This document shows positions 23,233 through 36,600 of a stretch of 64,000 nucleotides of DNA, piece by piece. Source of the DNA: Imbricaverruca yamaguchii (lineage: Eukaryota > Arthropoda > Thecostraca > Neoverrucidae); contig JAOTOL010001319.1 of the NCBI GenBank assembly GCA_034440575.1, forward strand, positions 186,001 to 250,000. The letters are read 5' to 3'. Under the pieces are notes generated by a model, which was not told the origin of the DNA, searched no databases, and saw only the letters and a program-made list of their open reading frames with translations. How positions within the stretch are numbered: position 1 is the first letter of the stretch; each line of letters starts with the position of its first letter. Both the position numbers and the translations under genes were made by a program.

Positions 23233-23735
23233 CTGCCGTGACCGTCCGCGGAACGCCCCCACGCGAGGCCTGCGTGGTGCACACATCCCTGGGGAACACC
23301 TCCACAGACCCATCCTGTGACGATCCCCTTCCTCGAGCCTCTATTGCATCGGATACTTCGGGCTCTCCCGGATGCTCACTACCCCAAAAACGATTATACA
23401 TACCATACACTTACACGTATTTCGTCTACTGCAGTCGATTGCTTAGTTATATTTGCGGACAATGTGACTTACCCTAATCGCGCCTACCGACCGGAAAAAT
23501 TAGTTTTGTATTACGATCAGCATCCACTGCAAATTTCATTTTCTGCTCCTGTTTCTGCCAGATATTTTGTGCTCAGGCACCAGACGTGGAGTCCGAACTG
23601 CGGCCAACCGCTGCCGTGCACACCTTTCCGCGGTGCGCCGGCGGCCGTTCGCCTGGAATTTCCTGGCGCCGGACGCGGGGCGAAAGCATCGCGTCGGCGT
23701 GTGCCGCCCACCGTCGGCCGCACACGAGCGGAACG

Positions 23736-23736
<1 letters not shown>
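23233..23736. other. Spacer
   Basis: No recognised gene. The first half is mixed composition, the second GC-rich. Confidence 0.4.
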
Positions 23737-23789
<53 letters not shown>

Positions 23790-23799
23790 TGCGGCTGCG
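23737..23799. repeat. CCGGCT hexanucleotide tract
   Basis: About 10 copies of GGCTCC. It is a variant of the hexamer that dominates 22030-22703. Confidence 0.93.
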
Positions 23800-23958
23800 G
23801 GTGGCAGCTGCACCGACGCCAGCTGGCCGTGCCACGACGTGCGCCGGCGCCACGTGCTCGGCGGCGACGCCTCCTGCGGGCGGCACGGGCATGCCCTGCG
23901 CCGGGCTGCCCGGTGTTGAGCGCCGCCACTGCCCGGCGGTGCCGTCGGCGACGGTGCC
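23800..23958. other. GC-rich spacer
   Basis: Short unique sequence without a supported exon. Confidence 0.4.
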
Positions 23959-24466
23959 GTCCTGCGCGTGACATGGGTCGGACCCCGGGAGGCACGGTTC
24001 CCCCACGGTGGCGGCACTGTCCTGCGCGTGACATGGGTCGGACCCCGGGAGGCACGGTTCCCCCACGGTGGCGGTGCTGTCCTGCGTGTGACATGGGTCG
24101 GACCCCGGGAGGCACGGTCCCCCACGTGCGGACTGTCTGCGCGTGACATGGGTCGGACCCCGGGAGGCACGGTTCCCCACGGTGGCGGTATGTCCTGCGT
24201 GTGACATGGGTCGGACCCCGGGAGGCACGGTTCCCCCACGGTGGCGGTGCTGTACTGCGCGTGTCATGGGTCAAACCCCGGGAGGCATGGTTCCCCCCAC
24301 GGCGGCGGCACTGTCCTGCGCGTGACATGGGTCGGACCCCGGGAGGCACGGTTCCCCCCACGGTGGCGGTGCTGTCCTGCGTGTGACATGGGTCGGACCC
24401 CGGGAGGCACGGTTCCCCCACGGTGGCGGTGCTGTCCTGCGTATGACATGGGTCAAACCCCGGGCG
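23959..24466. repeat. ~60-bp minisatellite, 9 copies
   Basis: The unit contains GTGACATGGGTCGGACCCCG followed by GGAGGCACGGTTCCCCCACGGTGGCGG. Units range from 55 to 62 bp owing to small indels. Confidence 0.95.
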
Positions 24467-24782
24467 CCGGTCATTCACGAACCTCTCGGCACACCCCGGC
24501 TCGGCCGGACAGCAGCCTGACGACGCTGTTCACTCTGTGACGCCGCTGAAGCGTGACGTGACGTCGGCACGTGACGCGCCCGGCCCGAGCGGCGCGCGCC
24601 TGTGTGTCGTGTCCCCAGACTATCCCACTGCGGTGCGGGTGGATTTGGGCCGCGGTGACGCGTTCACGGCGCAGTCGAAACCAGCCATCGTCGGCTCTAA
24701 CGTGAACGCTGCGTTGCAACACTTTGGAAAAATGGAATGGTTTTCCCAGCACCATAGGACATTCTAGCTCCAAGATGCACTG
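24467..24782. other. Spacer downstream of the minus-strand exon candidate
   Basis: GC-rich to 24700, then mixed. If the exon at 24783-25102 is terminal, this would hold its 3' UTR, but no AATAAA signal is seen on the minus strand. Confidence 0.35.
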
Positions 24783-25102
24783 CTAGGTAATCGTTGGTGA
24801 TGCATCAAGGTCACAGTCTTCCCAAGCTTCATTTTCAAACCCAAGTTTCCATTTTTCATGTTCATCAATTTCATAAATATCACTGGAGATCATGCTGATC
24901 GCCCGGCTCCCCCACATAGTTTGAAGGCTCGATGTCTGCGGACATTTTGATGACGTTCTCTTGCTTTCTGAGTCTTCTTCAAATGTGTCGGAAGAACCCA
25001 CAAGGTCAGAATGCCAGAAGTCGATGAAACGAGACAAAAACCGCTTATTTTCTACCGCTTCATACAGCTTCCCGCTTGTCGACGTCCGTGGACGCGCCGG
25101 GC
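24783..25102 (-). CDS. Candidate C-terminal coding exon, unidentified acidic Ser/Trp-rich tail
   Basis: The minus strand is open from 25102 to a TAG at 24783-24785, about 105 codons, with no in-frame ATG, as expected for a downstream exon. Its peptide looks like a genuine cytoplasmic tail. It includes LYEAVENKRFLSRFIDFW, then SSDTFEEDSESKRTSSK, SRAISMISSDIYEIDEHEK and ENEAWEDCDLDAS before the stop. Composition (Ser/Asp/Glu clusters with conserved-looking aromatics) differs from the Arg/Pro/Ala junk frames around it. The segment forms an AT-richer island between GC-rich DNA. A possible acceptor AG is at 25104-25103, but its pyrimidine tract is weak, and AGs nearer the Leu-Tyr-Glu start are alternatives. 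I do not recognise the family, and no sister exon was found. Serine runs suggest phosphorylation, which is inference. Confidence 0.45.
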
Positions 25103-25106
25103 CTCA

Positions 25107-25307
25107 AGGCTACATCTAGACTAAATACCACTTCCATTCATTTCCAATGTTTACACCCGGGTGTCTCAATATTTCCAATTCGCAGTGGAGTGTTGATATC
25201 TCATGTGTTGGAATCTTGTGGCTGCGGATTCTCAGCAGAATGATCCCTAGGGGAGGTGACACCCACCGCGGAATGTTCACAACACAACGGGCAATCCAAA
25301 CTGAAAC
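25107..25307. other. Unique spacer
   Basis: Nothing recognised. Confidence 0.4.
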
Positions 25308-25706
25308 AGTACCCGACACTCCGGGCATGGAGTAGTATACAACACTCCGGGCATGGAGTAGTATACAACACTCCGGGCATGAAACGGTAACGTGGAGTAG
25401 TATACAACACTCCGGGCAGTATAAAAATACGACACTCGGGCATGGAGTAGTATACAACACTCCGGGCATGGAGCAGTACCCGACACTACGGGAATGGACC
25501 AGTACCCGACACTGCGAGCATGAAGCAGTACTCGACACTATAGACATGGAACGGTGCCCAACACTCCAGTCATGGAGCGGTACTCAACACTCCAGGCATG
25601 GAACGGTACCAAACATTCCGGACATGGAGCGGCACCCAACACTCCTGACATGGAATGATACCCGATACTCCGGGCGTGGAGCAGTGCCCGATACTGCGCG
25701 CATGCA
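25308..25706. repeat. 26-bp minisatellite, about 15 copies, decaying rightward
   Basis: The unit contains ACACTCCGGGCATGGAGTAG followed by TATACA. Left copies are nearly identical and right copies diverge (GGAACGGTACCCAACACTCC). This suggests growth at the left edge. Confidence 0.92.
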
Positions 25707-26616
25707 GGACGACGGCCGCCGCCGTCGCCGCCACCGGACGCCGGACGCCGGACGCCGCCGATCATGACCACATCCTGGCGAGGCGCCACGTCCGGCGGAC
25801 ATTGCCGGCCGGAATAATGGCCCATTGGCGGTGTCAAGAGCGACGTTCGGACGTCGGAGCCATCGAACTGGCCGCGGGCTGCAGCGGCGCCGTCGTGACC
25901 GGCCGCCGCGTCTCCGCCGTGTCTCCCTCTGCCGCGTCTCCAGCCGCCGCGTCTCCAGCCGCGCGTCTCTGCCGCGTTCCACCGCTGCGTTCCGCTTCCC
26001 GTCCGGGTCACGCTGCGTTCCAGCCGCGCTGCGTCTCCAGCCGCGCTGCGTCTCCCTCTGCCGCGTCTCCCTCCGCCGCGTCTCCAGCCGCGCTGCGTCT
26101 CCCTCTGCCGCGTCTCCAGCCGCGTCGTGTCTCCGTCTACCGCGTCTCCAGCCGCTGCGTCTCCCTCCGCTGCGTCTCCCTCCGCCGGCGGCGGCCCTCA
26201 GGAGTCCCCGACCCGCCGCCCAACTCCGCCAGGCGGGGGAACGTTGCCACCGGGAGGGAGAGCGTCGCCACCTTTCACGACACCTTGAAATGCAGACACT
26301 ACACGAAGAAGCGTTGCACGCCGGTTCGAAATGGGGTATTGTAGCCGTGCGTTTTGCCGGAGGCTATTTCTGTGGCTCCGTTGTGCCCGTTCTGAGGGCC
26401 ATTGGGTGGCGATCCACTGAGATCTTACCGCCGGCACTCCTGAGCTGCATCACAGGAAAAACCACGCCGTGGTCTGTGCATCGATTCCACGATTTCTAAA
26501 TGAATGGATCATCAGACAGCTGTTCATAGAAAGTTTCCGGTGTCTGTTCCTGCGGTTCCAGACCCTCCTCACCGCCATGGCCCGAGTCCATCTCATCCCG
26601 TCGCTGCGGTGCTGAC
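25707..26616. repeat. GC-rich region with irregular CGTCTCC repeats
   Basis: Between about 25895 and 26195 the sequence is built of loosely repeated CCGCGTCTCCAGCCG and CTGCGTCTCCCTC modules without fixed period. The flanks (25707-25894, 26196-26616) are unique with no recognised gene. Confidence 0.75.
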
Positions 26617-26975
26617 CGCTCCCCGTCCCTGTGGAGCTGGCGCCCTGTCGTCCCTGCAGGGGTGACACCCTGTCGTCCCTGCAGAGCTGACACCCTGCCG
26701 TCCCTGCAGAGCTGACACCCTGTCGTCCCTGCAGAGCGGACTCCCTGTCGTCCCTGCAGGGGTGACACCTTGCCATCCCTGCAGAGCTGACACCCTGCCG
26801 TCCCTGCAGAGCTGACACCATCCCCGCGAAGCCGACCCCGCCCGTTCCTGTGCACCCCGCCGTTCGCCGCGTCTGCCGAGCCGACCACTCCCCGTCCCTG
26901 CAGAGTCTCGGCCCCCCGCCGTCCGAGCGGGGCCGATCCGGCGGGCCGCAGGCTGGCGTCCCTGCGGGGCCGACC
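26617..26975. repeat. 26-bp minisatellite, about 8 good copies plus degenerate tail
   Basis: The unit is GTCCCTGCAGAGCTGACACC followed by CTGCCG. Copies are clear to about 26830 and fade to 26975. Confidence 0.9.
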
Positions 26976-27111
26976 GTTGCCCGGCCCGGTGCGACTCGCC
27001 GCGACATGGCGGCATCGGTCGGCCCGTCGGGAAATCAAACACTGCGGCGACATGGCGCGCCGCGGTCGTCGGCGGCGACGAGATGACCCGTCCGCCGCGG
27101 CCGCTGCCGCT

Positions 27112-27948
27112 GCTGTCCGGCTCGTGTCCGTCTGGTGTCCGTCTCGTGTCCGTCTCGTGTCCGTCTGGTGTCCGTCTCGTGTCCGTCTGGTGTCCGTCTG
27201 GTGTCACCATGTGTCCGTCTGGTGTCGTCTCGTGTCCGTCTGGTGTCCGTCTGGTGTCCGTCCGTCTGGTGTGCTAATTGTCCGTCAAATAGGGTGTCCC
27301 TGTCGAATCCGTCTGGTGTTTGTCTGTCCGTCTGGTGTCGCCTCGTTGTGTCTGGGTGTCGCCTTGTATCGCTGTTCTGGTTCGCGTACTGGTGTCGCCT
27401 CGTGTCCCTAAACCTTTTTTACCGTCTCGTGTCCGTCTGGTGTCGTCTCGTGTCCGTCTGGTGTCCGTCTGGTGTCGCCTCGTGTCCGTCTGGTGTCCGT
27501 CTGGTGTCACTGTGTCCGTCTGGTGTCCGTCTGGTGTCGCCTCGTGTCCGTCTGGTGTCGCCTCGTGTCCGTCTGGTGTCCGTCTGGTGTCCGTCTGGTG
27601 TCCGTCTGGTGTCCGTCTGGTGTCGTCTCGTGTCCGTCTGGTGTCCGTCTGGTGTCGCCTCGTGTCCGTCTGGTGTCGCCTCGTGTCCGTCTGGTGTCCG
27701 TCTGGTGTCCGTCTGGTGTCCGTCTGGTGTCGCCTCGTGTCCGTCTGGTGTCCGTCTCGTGTCCGTCTGGTGTCGCCTCGTGTCCGTCTGGTGTCCGTCT
27801 GGTGTCGCCTCGTGTCCGTCTGGTGTCCGCCTCGTGTCCGTCTGGTGTCCGTCTGGTGTCCGTCTGGTGTCCGTCTGGTGTCCGTCTGGTGTCCGTCTGG
27901 TGTCGCCTCGTGTCCGTCTGGTGTCGCCTCGTGTCCGTCTGGTGTCGT
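27112..27948. repeat. 11-bp minisatellite (TGTCCGTCTGG), over 60 copies
   Basis: Runs of TGTCCGTCTGG are punctuated by shorter variants TGTCGCCTCG and TGTCGTCTCG. A disturbed stretch at 27280-27425 carries unrelated sequence. It gives stop-free frames on both strands. Confidence 0.95.
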
Positions 27949-29539
27949 CTGCGGAGGCGAGTCGCCACAGAGGAGGCTGCTCATGGAGCCTCAGTTGGTT
28001 TCCTTGAGAGCACGAGCGGTCTGTCGACGGCGGTGGTGTGTAAAAGGCTGGCTTTTCTTAGTCGGCATCGGACATGGGACGGTAGAATGCGGGCAATAGT
28101 TTCAAAACGATGCGATTTGCAGCGCATATTCGCTATGAAGTCAGATCACTCTGCACGATAAGTGCTCAAGGGTACTTTGTGTCCCACCGCTTGCCGTAAT
28201 ATGCGATAAGTTACTGGTTGCATTAGCGAAGTTAGTGCATTGCATGAGTGCATTGCTAGCTAGCCCGGATGCTAATAATACCTTCACTGCCAGGAAAACG
28301 TCAACTCGGCAGGCTGGGTCAACTATTGCGCTTTTGGGAGGCTCATAACTTCGGTGCGACGTACCGTATAATCACAGACAAAGTACATGCGCCTAACTGC
28401 AGATCCTGAGAGGTGTTTCTGTTTTTACGAGGTTCTGGCCCGTCCACGCTTCCCCAACATCATTTGATAAGTGGTCATTGTTCAACTTTTGGCACTTTGA
28501 TTCAGTGATGTTTTTCATTGTAATAGTTTTTTCTTTTCTTTTCAGCGTATGCGTATGATTAGCATATAGTTTCATGCAGTTTTTTATGAATAGGAGTCTT
28601 GCGCGTGCTGTTTGGCGTTTCATTTAGGATAAGTTACAATGGGATATAATGAGTTTTTTGTTGAGCCTATTTAATAGATGCTCTATGCCAGGCTGTAGAT
28701 CACGTTGTCTAAGTACTTGAATTATTGACGGTTGTTGCATATGGCTGTGCAATTTAGCCAGGCTGTTTGAATTTCCTGGGAAGTACACTTCTGAATCTGG
28801 GGAGATCCAGCCTACCAGGACCCACTCGTGATCTGCTCGGGAAGGTGTCTTACTGGTTATTCTAGCTGTGGGCGGCCAAACCTCTGTTTCTCCCGACAGA
28901 TGCGGCGTGGTGGGCGTCGCGTGGGCGAGCTCCCGGTGCCGGTGGATGGGGGTGGGGCAGGCTACTCACATCCCCAAACTTTCCGCATCGATCAAGCCGC
29001 GCTGCATGGGCCCGAAGCGCGCTTCCGAGTACGTCGGGAATAGCGCTCGGCGCGCCGTTTTAGCTTGCACTTGGTGTCGGTCGGACGGCGGCCCGAGAAG
29101 GCGGATCGGGCGGGCGAGCTCGGGGATGCGACAGAACTGCTGTTCCGGGCGTCCGCTGGGCGGCGCTGCGACAGCCGAGTGCGGCGCAGCTGCCGGTGCA
29201 GCTGCTGGTGCGGCTCGACGGCCAAGTGATCAGTCGACACGCAGCCGTCCTGTGATGATACTGGGAGCGCGCTTCCGGGGGGCACGGAGCATCACATGCA
29301 CGTGACCAGGCCGCATTGCTCCGGTTGTCTTTTTATTAATATTGGCTTCTTGACAAGCGCAGAACCATGAAGAAATAATGACACAATAAAAAACGTGGCA
29401 GGAAATTAATCGGGGAAATTACGGGATATAGGTGACCTAAAGGAAGTTCTCGGTATGGCTCATTCACACATGCGCATCTAGTTGAAGTTGGTGAATGTAC
29501 ACTACTTCACGAACGGGTTGGTTCGGTAGGGCGACCCAT
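27949..29539. other. Spacer, AT-rich then GC-rich then AT-rich
   Basis: No gene is recognised. A GC-rich block at 28870-29300 is open in several frames without a recognisable domain. Confidence 0.4.
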
Positions 29540-31236
29540 TGTTTGATTTTTGTCTCAGAACTCTATTATCATGGGACTTCAACACAGCAGGGATGGAAGA
29601 CAAAACTATAAATCTAAGGAAATCAGAAATTATATTCATGACTTGTTTTCAGGACATTTTATTACTTCAAATGACAGATGAGCATACAAGGGGAAGCAAA
29701 GGGTTAGATCTAGTGCTTACAAATGAGGACATTTTTGTGCAAGACGTAAACATAGGAGACAACTGCGGCAATAGTGATCATAACATTATACGCTTTTTCT
29801 TATGTGCTGGAAGTGTAGGAAGCAATAAGACATTGATTCCAAAGTTTGATGAAGGGGATTGCAATGAGTTGAGGATCTTCCCGGGTGAAATTCACGGATT
29901 TAGATGTTTGTGAAATGTGGAGAATGTTAAAAGGTAAGCTGTTTCAACATCAGGATAGGTTCTTTTCCAATAGACATTGTATTACACAATGATAGGCACC
30001 CTTCATGGCTGACCACGGAAGTATAATATTTGTTGGGATCAAAGAAGAAGGCACATAGAACCTAAAAGCTCTTAACTCTGAAGAAAACCTAAAAGCATTT
30101 GGAATAGCCGGAAAAAATGGGTATTATGGAATCTAAAGCAATTATAAGTTATTCGTGAAATATGGTGGAATATACCACTTTCCGAACACTCAATCGCCAT
30201 CCTTCTCCAAGAAGTATCGACATCCTGCTCCTTAATTCGTGCTTATTAAGTCTTCATGTCTCAATTCTAACAGTATCTTGTTTATAAGTATCATGTTCAT
30301 GTTCTGGATAAGGAATGGTGGTAAGCGAACATTTCGCAACGCAATTTTCAGGTAAAGGGATTGCCTATAATGTGCATTGTGCATACAATGGTATGCAATA
30401 TGAGTTTATATCTGAGTTATTGTTTTCCCTATCTCGAATATAGCTCTTTCTAAGTTATGAATATCAAAACGTACCATCAAAATTACACTGTTGGCTCAAA
30501 TCTGAGTCTGAAAGGCATCAAAATCATTTTAAATGGCACTAATTGCATGACAAATTTCGACATCCTACTGTGCTCGTTTTGACATCTCAAACCTAGCGAA
30601 AAAAACCATTATTTCAAAACTGATCTAAAAAACTGGCTGAAGTTAAATTGGCTCGGCAATGTTCAGCGGGGAATACTTCAGAGGTTCTTTAGCTTGTGCA
30701 AAATTGAATATATGATGTTCAGTATGGAGCGACTGCAGGTAGATGATGAAATATTGGCTGATGATTGTGATATTGCAGACTCCCTAAGCAAGTAATTTTC
30801 ATCAGTCTTTAGTAGAGAAAACTCAGAAACATTGGAAAACACTGAAGGCTATGCAATGACGAAGGATGTGTTGGAAGATCTTGCAATTACTACAGAAGAT
30901 GTAGAAAAACAGTTGCAGAAAATTAAATCCTAATAAAGCCGCTAGACCTGATAATATATGTTGTAGGATTTTAGTAGAGGGTGTTTAGCGGTTCCCTCTA
31001 CTTTACGGTTCAGCGGTACGTGACATTTTCAGGCTGTTTTTCGAGTATTCTGAAGTACCTGAAGATTGGCGGAATGCAAATGCACTATAAATTTAAACAA
31101 GGCAGGTATAAAGTTTGTGGGAACCTACAGGCCAGTAAGTTTTACCTCACTAGTTTGCGATGTACTAGAAACTGATCAAGGTCCTCCTAATGGATGGTCA
31201 ACATGGTTTTCGTTCTGGGTGATCTTGCTTAACTTA
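29540..31236 (+). mobile_element. Decayed CR1-like non-LTR retrotransposon (endonuclease end and RT start)
   Basis: The order of conserved pieces matches an EEP endonuclease plus reverse transcriptase ORF. WDFNTAG lies at 29574 (usual GDFN). TRGSKGLDLVLTNEDIF and NCGNSDHNIIRFFL lie at 29690-29805 (endonuclease C-terminus). HPSWLTTEV is near 30000. DDEILADDCDIADSLSK, then FSSVF, lie at 30736-30815. EDVEKQLQKIK and NKAARPDNI lie at 30900-30955 (usual NKAPGPDGI). FFEYSEVPEDWRNANA is at 31040, GTYRPVSFTSLVCDVLE at 31110-31170 and GQHGFRSG at 31197. Many frameshifts and stops are present. About 500 bp of AT-rich sequence at 30140-30640 separates the blocks and may be an insertion. Palm-domain motifs and the 3' end are missing, so it is a dead fragment. 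Confidence 0.8.
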
Positions 31237-32116
31237 GCCATTGAAGTTCATGGAGTTCGTAGCCAGAGAAGTAGTTAGCGGCAGCAAGGCCATTTGAACG
31301 AGCCGCCCACGTCCATTGAAACCACGGATGCAACACGGTAGGGGATGCGTTCTTAGCAGATGTATAAAAGGCTTCTGCAAAATGTTGGTATGCAAACCGC
31401 AACAGCCACCAGGAGGAATGGAATGAAGGATCGGCTGACTGTGAGAGGTTCACATGCGAGTTTATCAGTGGTCAGGGCATATTGTTCCTCTACTGAGTGT
31501 GTGAAGCCGAGGTGAAGTTGTCTCAAGTACTGAGCAGCGTGGGCTGGGCAGCGAGCCTTCCAGGCGCAGTGTCAGGAGCGCCTTCTTCCAATTCCTCCCA
31601 CGAAACGGCGTAACTATATCTTCCTCGGAAGCCGGGCTTGCCTGGAAAATCGACGATAACTGGATCCCACACTGGAATTGTTCAGGCCTCCGCGAATTAC
31701 GTCCACGCCTCGACGAGCTGTTTATGTGCTTTAGTTCCTTTGCGGCCAACGTAACCACCACACTGCTGGCGCTTCCCGGAGCTCGTTTTGAAGCCGCAAA
31801 CTCGCAACGGACTGAATCGGCTGCGATACAGCCATGCCTTTCTGTGTTGGTCTTCGTCGCCGGTGTCATAAGCTGAGTGATTACGCCGTCGTGATCAGAT
31901 GTAGCGTCCGGATTGTCAGCGCTGGAAGTCGACGTGCTGATGCATGTCGTGCTGATGCGTCGCTACAGGGAGGAGATGCCGGAGCAATATTCCTCCCCAC
32001 CCCTTCCTCATCATTAAATAATTGTGGGTTAAAGCCGGGACTTTTCGGTTTTCGAAGAAACTTTGGAATAAATATGGGGAGAAGTTCGGTCGCTTCCCCG
32101 ATCCACGGAAGACTTG
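31237..32116. other. Spacer, probably intron sequence upstream of the MYST exon
   Basis: No exon is recognised on either strand. If the gene at 32464 runs on the plus strand, this belongs to the preceding intron. Confidence 0.4.
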
Positions 32117-32686
<570 letters not shown>

Positions 32687-32689
32687 ACT

Positions 32690-33574
32690 GGCCGCCGGGC
32701 TGGCGGCGGCGGCGCGGTCGGAGACTGCAGCCGACCTCGTCAGAACACCTGGCCGGCGCCCTCGCATCTCGGCGCGCTTGATGTCACACCTGGTCGGCGT
32801 GCACGTCCGTGCACACCCGACCACGGACGTGCACACCGTCTCGAGCGGAGTGCACGGCCGCGTTCGCCCGAGGCGGATGTCTTGCCGTGCGTGTGTCCGC
32901 CGTCGTTCGGGACAACACAAACGTCCTGGATACAATGCACGTGTCCCAGGTGCTGCCTAACGAGACCGATCGCGGCAGTCTACCAAAGCTCGGACACGCT
33001 TTACAATGAGCCACAATGGTGTCCACGTAGCCTCCTGCGCACCGTTAATGACCCCCCACACACACGCTGAGGAAGGGCGTCCTGCGGTCCAATTGTGCTC
33101 CCACGTTGATGAGGCTGTTTACCTTGGCTTGCTTTCTTCGCGACGTCTCTGCCGACACCGGCGGAATGAGAATGAATGAGCCCGTAGCTGTCGGGTCGGG
33201 ACGATGGAGGCCGGTGGGTCGGAGAGCTCAGCATTCAGCCGGGGACGGACGCTCCCGGATGCGGCTTATTTTGTGCTCGCGATCATGTGAGTGCGGGGGA
33301 AGTGCAACTGCATTTGTCCCCGCACTAACGTCGGTGTTGGTAGAGTGTGTCGCGGGCTGTGTCACGATGGCCACGGGACATCAGTGGCGCGCGTGTGTCG
33401 ATTGTGCGAGTGGCCAGTTTGACAGAAGGTTTTGTGTCGCGATCTGACGGCAGCAGTCGGGTGCACACAGTTTTGGGAACACTGCCACGCTGTCTGTGCT
33501 GACGGGATGATGTTCGGCAACGCAGGTCGGGATTTTTCCGCGCCGCCTCGTGAGATGTTATTCAGTGACGTCAC
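32690..33574 (+). other. Spacer, probably intron downstream of the MYST exon
   Basis: GC-rich at first (an inverted GTGCACGTCCGTGCAC-like segment near 32797-32835), then mixed. The expected final exon of the MYST gene is not visible here. Confidence 0.4.
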
Positions 33575-33586
33575 ACACTGCTTAAG

Positions 33587-33630
33587 CAATGTAATCCACA
33601 TGGGCTGACGCACCCTAAAACCCCCCCAAT
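33587..33630 (+). mobile_element. Micro-retroposon insert, 44 bp, with perfect 12-bp target-site duplication
   Basis: The body ends GGCTGACGCACCCTAAAACC, then a C-run and CAAT. It is flanked by ACACTGCTTAAG at 33575-33586 and 33631-33642. The 5' half is diverged. The 3' half is closest to the copy at 47717 (GACGCACCCTAAAAC). Confidence 0.8.
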
Positions 33631-33642
33631 ACACTGCTTAAG

Positions 33643-36600
33643 AGCACGCAGAACGCGACGAACATGAGTACTGCTCATGAAGCCTTCCGAAGTTGTCAGT
33701 TGCAGTGAGGTAGAAAAGTTGCGCGTGGCTTTCCGGTCAGCCGTTCCGTGATGGCTCGTCGATAACGTCGCCTGAAGGACACTTCAATTGTTCATGGAAT
33801 TGGTCCAGCATTGCTCGGGGTATTGTTTCTCAGAGTTCCGGCTGTCGTGTGCCGACGTGTCTGTCGCTAGGGGTGCAGCCAGAACGTCTAGCTGGAGAGG
33901 CCGCGGTGAACGTGGCGCCCGGCGTCGGCGACGCCGATGCCGTCGAGACGCGACGGTCGTGCCCCTCCGCGACACCTGTCCGGGCGCGCCGGCAGCGCCC
34001 CTGGCGGCGGCGGCGCCAACCGGCCGGGGGTCAGGCGACTGGCCCGCGCGTCGACTCCTGCCGCCGTCTGGCCGTCTGGCCGGGGGTCGTTGACCGGCCG
34101 CATCCCATGACCGCGCCGCGCCGCCGCCGGCGGCCGTCGCAGGGGTCCATGGCGCGCCGGTGGGAGATCGATGCGGCGACCTCCAGCGCCGCCGGCTGTC
34201 TGGCCGCGCCTGACCGGCCGCCGGGGCGCGGCTGTTGCCACGCCCTTCTCCGGCGCGGTCGACACCGCCGAGATACGGCCTGCCCGGCGCTGAAGCCTCG
34301 GCACGGGCCGGGCGTAGCCCAAACCGTTCAGCTCGCGCAAATGTAGCAGTCTTTCGGAACCTGGTTGTGTGCAGTAATCGCTCGCCGCCAGCCTGAGGTC
34401 ATGCACTGACTGGCTAATTGTAAATTACTGAACGCCTTTCCTCAAAAGAGACATTTACGAAGGCGACCGCAGCCTTAGAAGCGCCGCAGTTGAGACTGCG
34501 AAGAGAGAAGTCGCAGGCGGACGGCCAAAACGCCGTTTTTGTCTGCCAGCAGCAGACTCGAAAGGTCGCAAATCGAAACCTACTCATATAGCACAGCAAA
34601 TGTTGCAGCAATTCTTCACAGCACAGCAAGTAGCAAACGGTTGCTTAGTATTTACCAGAGTGTTTTAGATGAAAAGGAGCACACATTTCTCGCCCGAAAC
34701 TGTCTCGATGGTCTTCTAGCTCACACTGAGGTGTGTCGGCGCCTGTAGTCGCCTTTTTTCGCCTTTGGTCCGCTGCTGAAATGCTTACTGGATGAACGCC
34801 AAAGCAAAGCTCTCGGGTTTCAGTTCTTTAGGTTCTGACGGAGGTTATTGCATTCATGCGCTACTCTGATATTTGTGTTGGTGTCTACGTCGCCCTGTAA
34901 ACATCGATTGCGTTGATAGTAATTTGCCCAATGGCAATCCTGTGCTTTTAGCCGGGTTGCTGATATTTTTGTAGCTTGTATCTTGAAAAGTGGGTTTGTC
35001 ATCGTCTTATAACATGCTCACTGCGGTCCTGTTAGAATGGCATGACGGGAAGATTCGTTTGTCATCTTGCATCCGTCTGCTGTATTTTATTGCATGTTTC
35101 GTGGCCTTGCCTCCCTTGTTTTCTTTCAGCATTTCTTCTTGTGGTGGCTTTTTAGTGCTCCCGTTGCCATGGGAACAGCAGCATGGACTGCGGGCGTGAT
35201 GTTTAACGAACTCCGAGGCCGCCGTGACTGGGGCGGTGGGCGACGAGTAGATATGTGCTATCGATCTTTCTCAGTAATTTGTCTTTGAAGAGTGTTTCGC
35301 TGAAATGACGTTGAGTTATGGACGCTATTACTTGAAGTCGTTGCCGGGAGTGCCCCAAGAGGACTCTATATAGCCATTCACGGACCAAGTAATAACGAAT
35401 AGCCTTTAATAACCAATAACCAACAACCTTTCCCAAGCTATAAGGACGAGGAAGTCATGGACATCGAGCGGGTCGAGCGAGAACTATCCGTGGAAATCTT
35501 GCACGTTATTATAGCGGCGTTGCACGCGATGGGGCTATTCTCGAACGGCACGAGCGTTCAACGAGTATGAGTGTGATCTGGTGCCAGCGCGGTCGCTGAA
35601 TTATGAACTCTGCCGGACCAGGTCCGCCATAATGTGGCCGCCGCCTCCCCGGCAACTCCAGACGAGGTGGGCTTCCGAGTTGCACACGGCGGATCGGAGA
35701 GGGGTGTCGACCTCGCGGCTGGGTCGCGAGCTGCCTGCCATGTGTCGGATGCAGGGGACATCTGTCCCATGGAAAAGTGCCACCCTGTTGATAGTGAAAG
35801 GGGACCCAAGAGCACCACCACTCTACTCCCACCGCCGCTCAACGTATTGTTAGGTTGAATGCACCCCATCTGTATCCTTGAATGCACTCAGCATTCAAGC
35901 ATATTCAACCAAAAGCAATCCCCTTGCCTACTCCGCTCAACGAATTTTCAACCCGGAAGCGCCCCCTCAGAGACTTCCGCAGTGACGCTGATTTAGACGA
36001 GTGTTTCCCATCCCCATGACAATTGCTGGGTCTTCCCGGTACGAAGCCAACTCTTTGTGAAGATGTATGGTTATAGCTCAGCTCGCTTGTGTTGTTGATG
36101 ATGACTGGTGTTTTATGAACATTAACATAGGCCTTGCATGTGGTGTTCTCGCACACTTGAATGGACTGGATGGAGCAGCTGGCGGTTCCTGTTTTGTCAC
36201 GTTGTGGCTTGAGATTAGCCTCAAAACAGATCGTCAGTTTTGGCCACGATTAGTGTTTTGTGTGCTATTGTAGCGGTAATGTCGCGCTCACTCACACAAA
36301 CTGCTGGTCTGAAGATGGGCAATCAAACACTTTGGCACTGCCAAGCTCACTCTCCCGTTTCAACGATGGAAAGTAATCGGTAATGGTCACCTTCCGTCTG
36401 TTAATATATCCGCGACATCCAAATAACTCCGTTTTATTCTGCGTTGTTTGCTTGTGCGGTTCTAATTTTTCGCCGCTTGTGTGTCGTGTCTTGTGTTGCT
36501 GTATATGAATACAGTAATTGTTGTGTTGCTATATTAACATACAGCAACAAAACACATACACACGGTCGGAAAAACAGCATTTGTTTGACTCGTTTGTATG

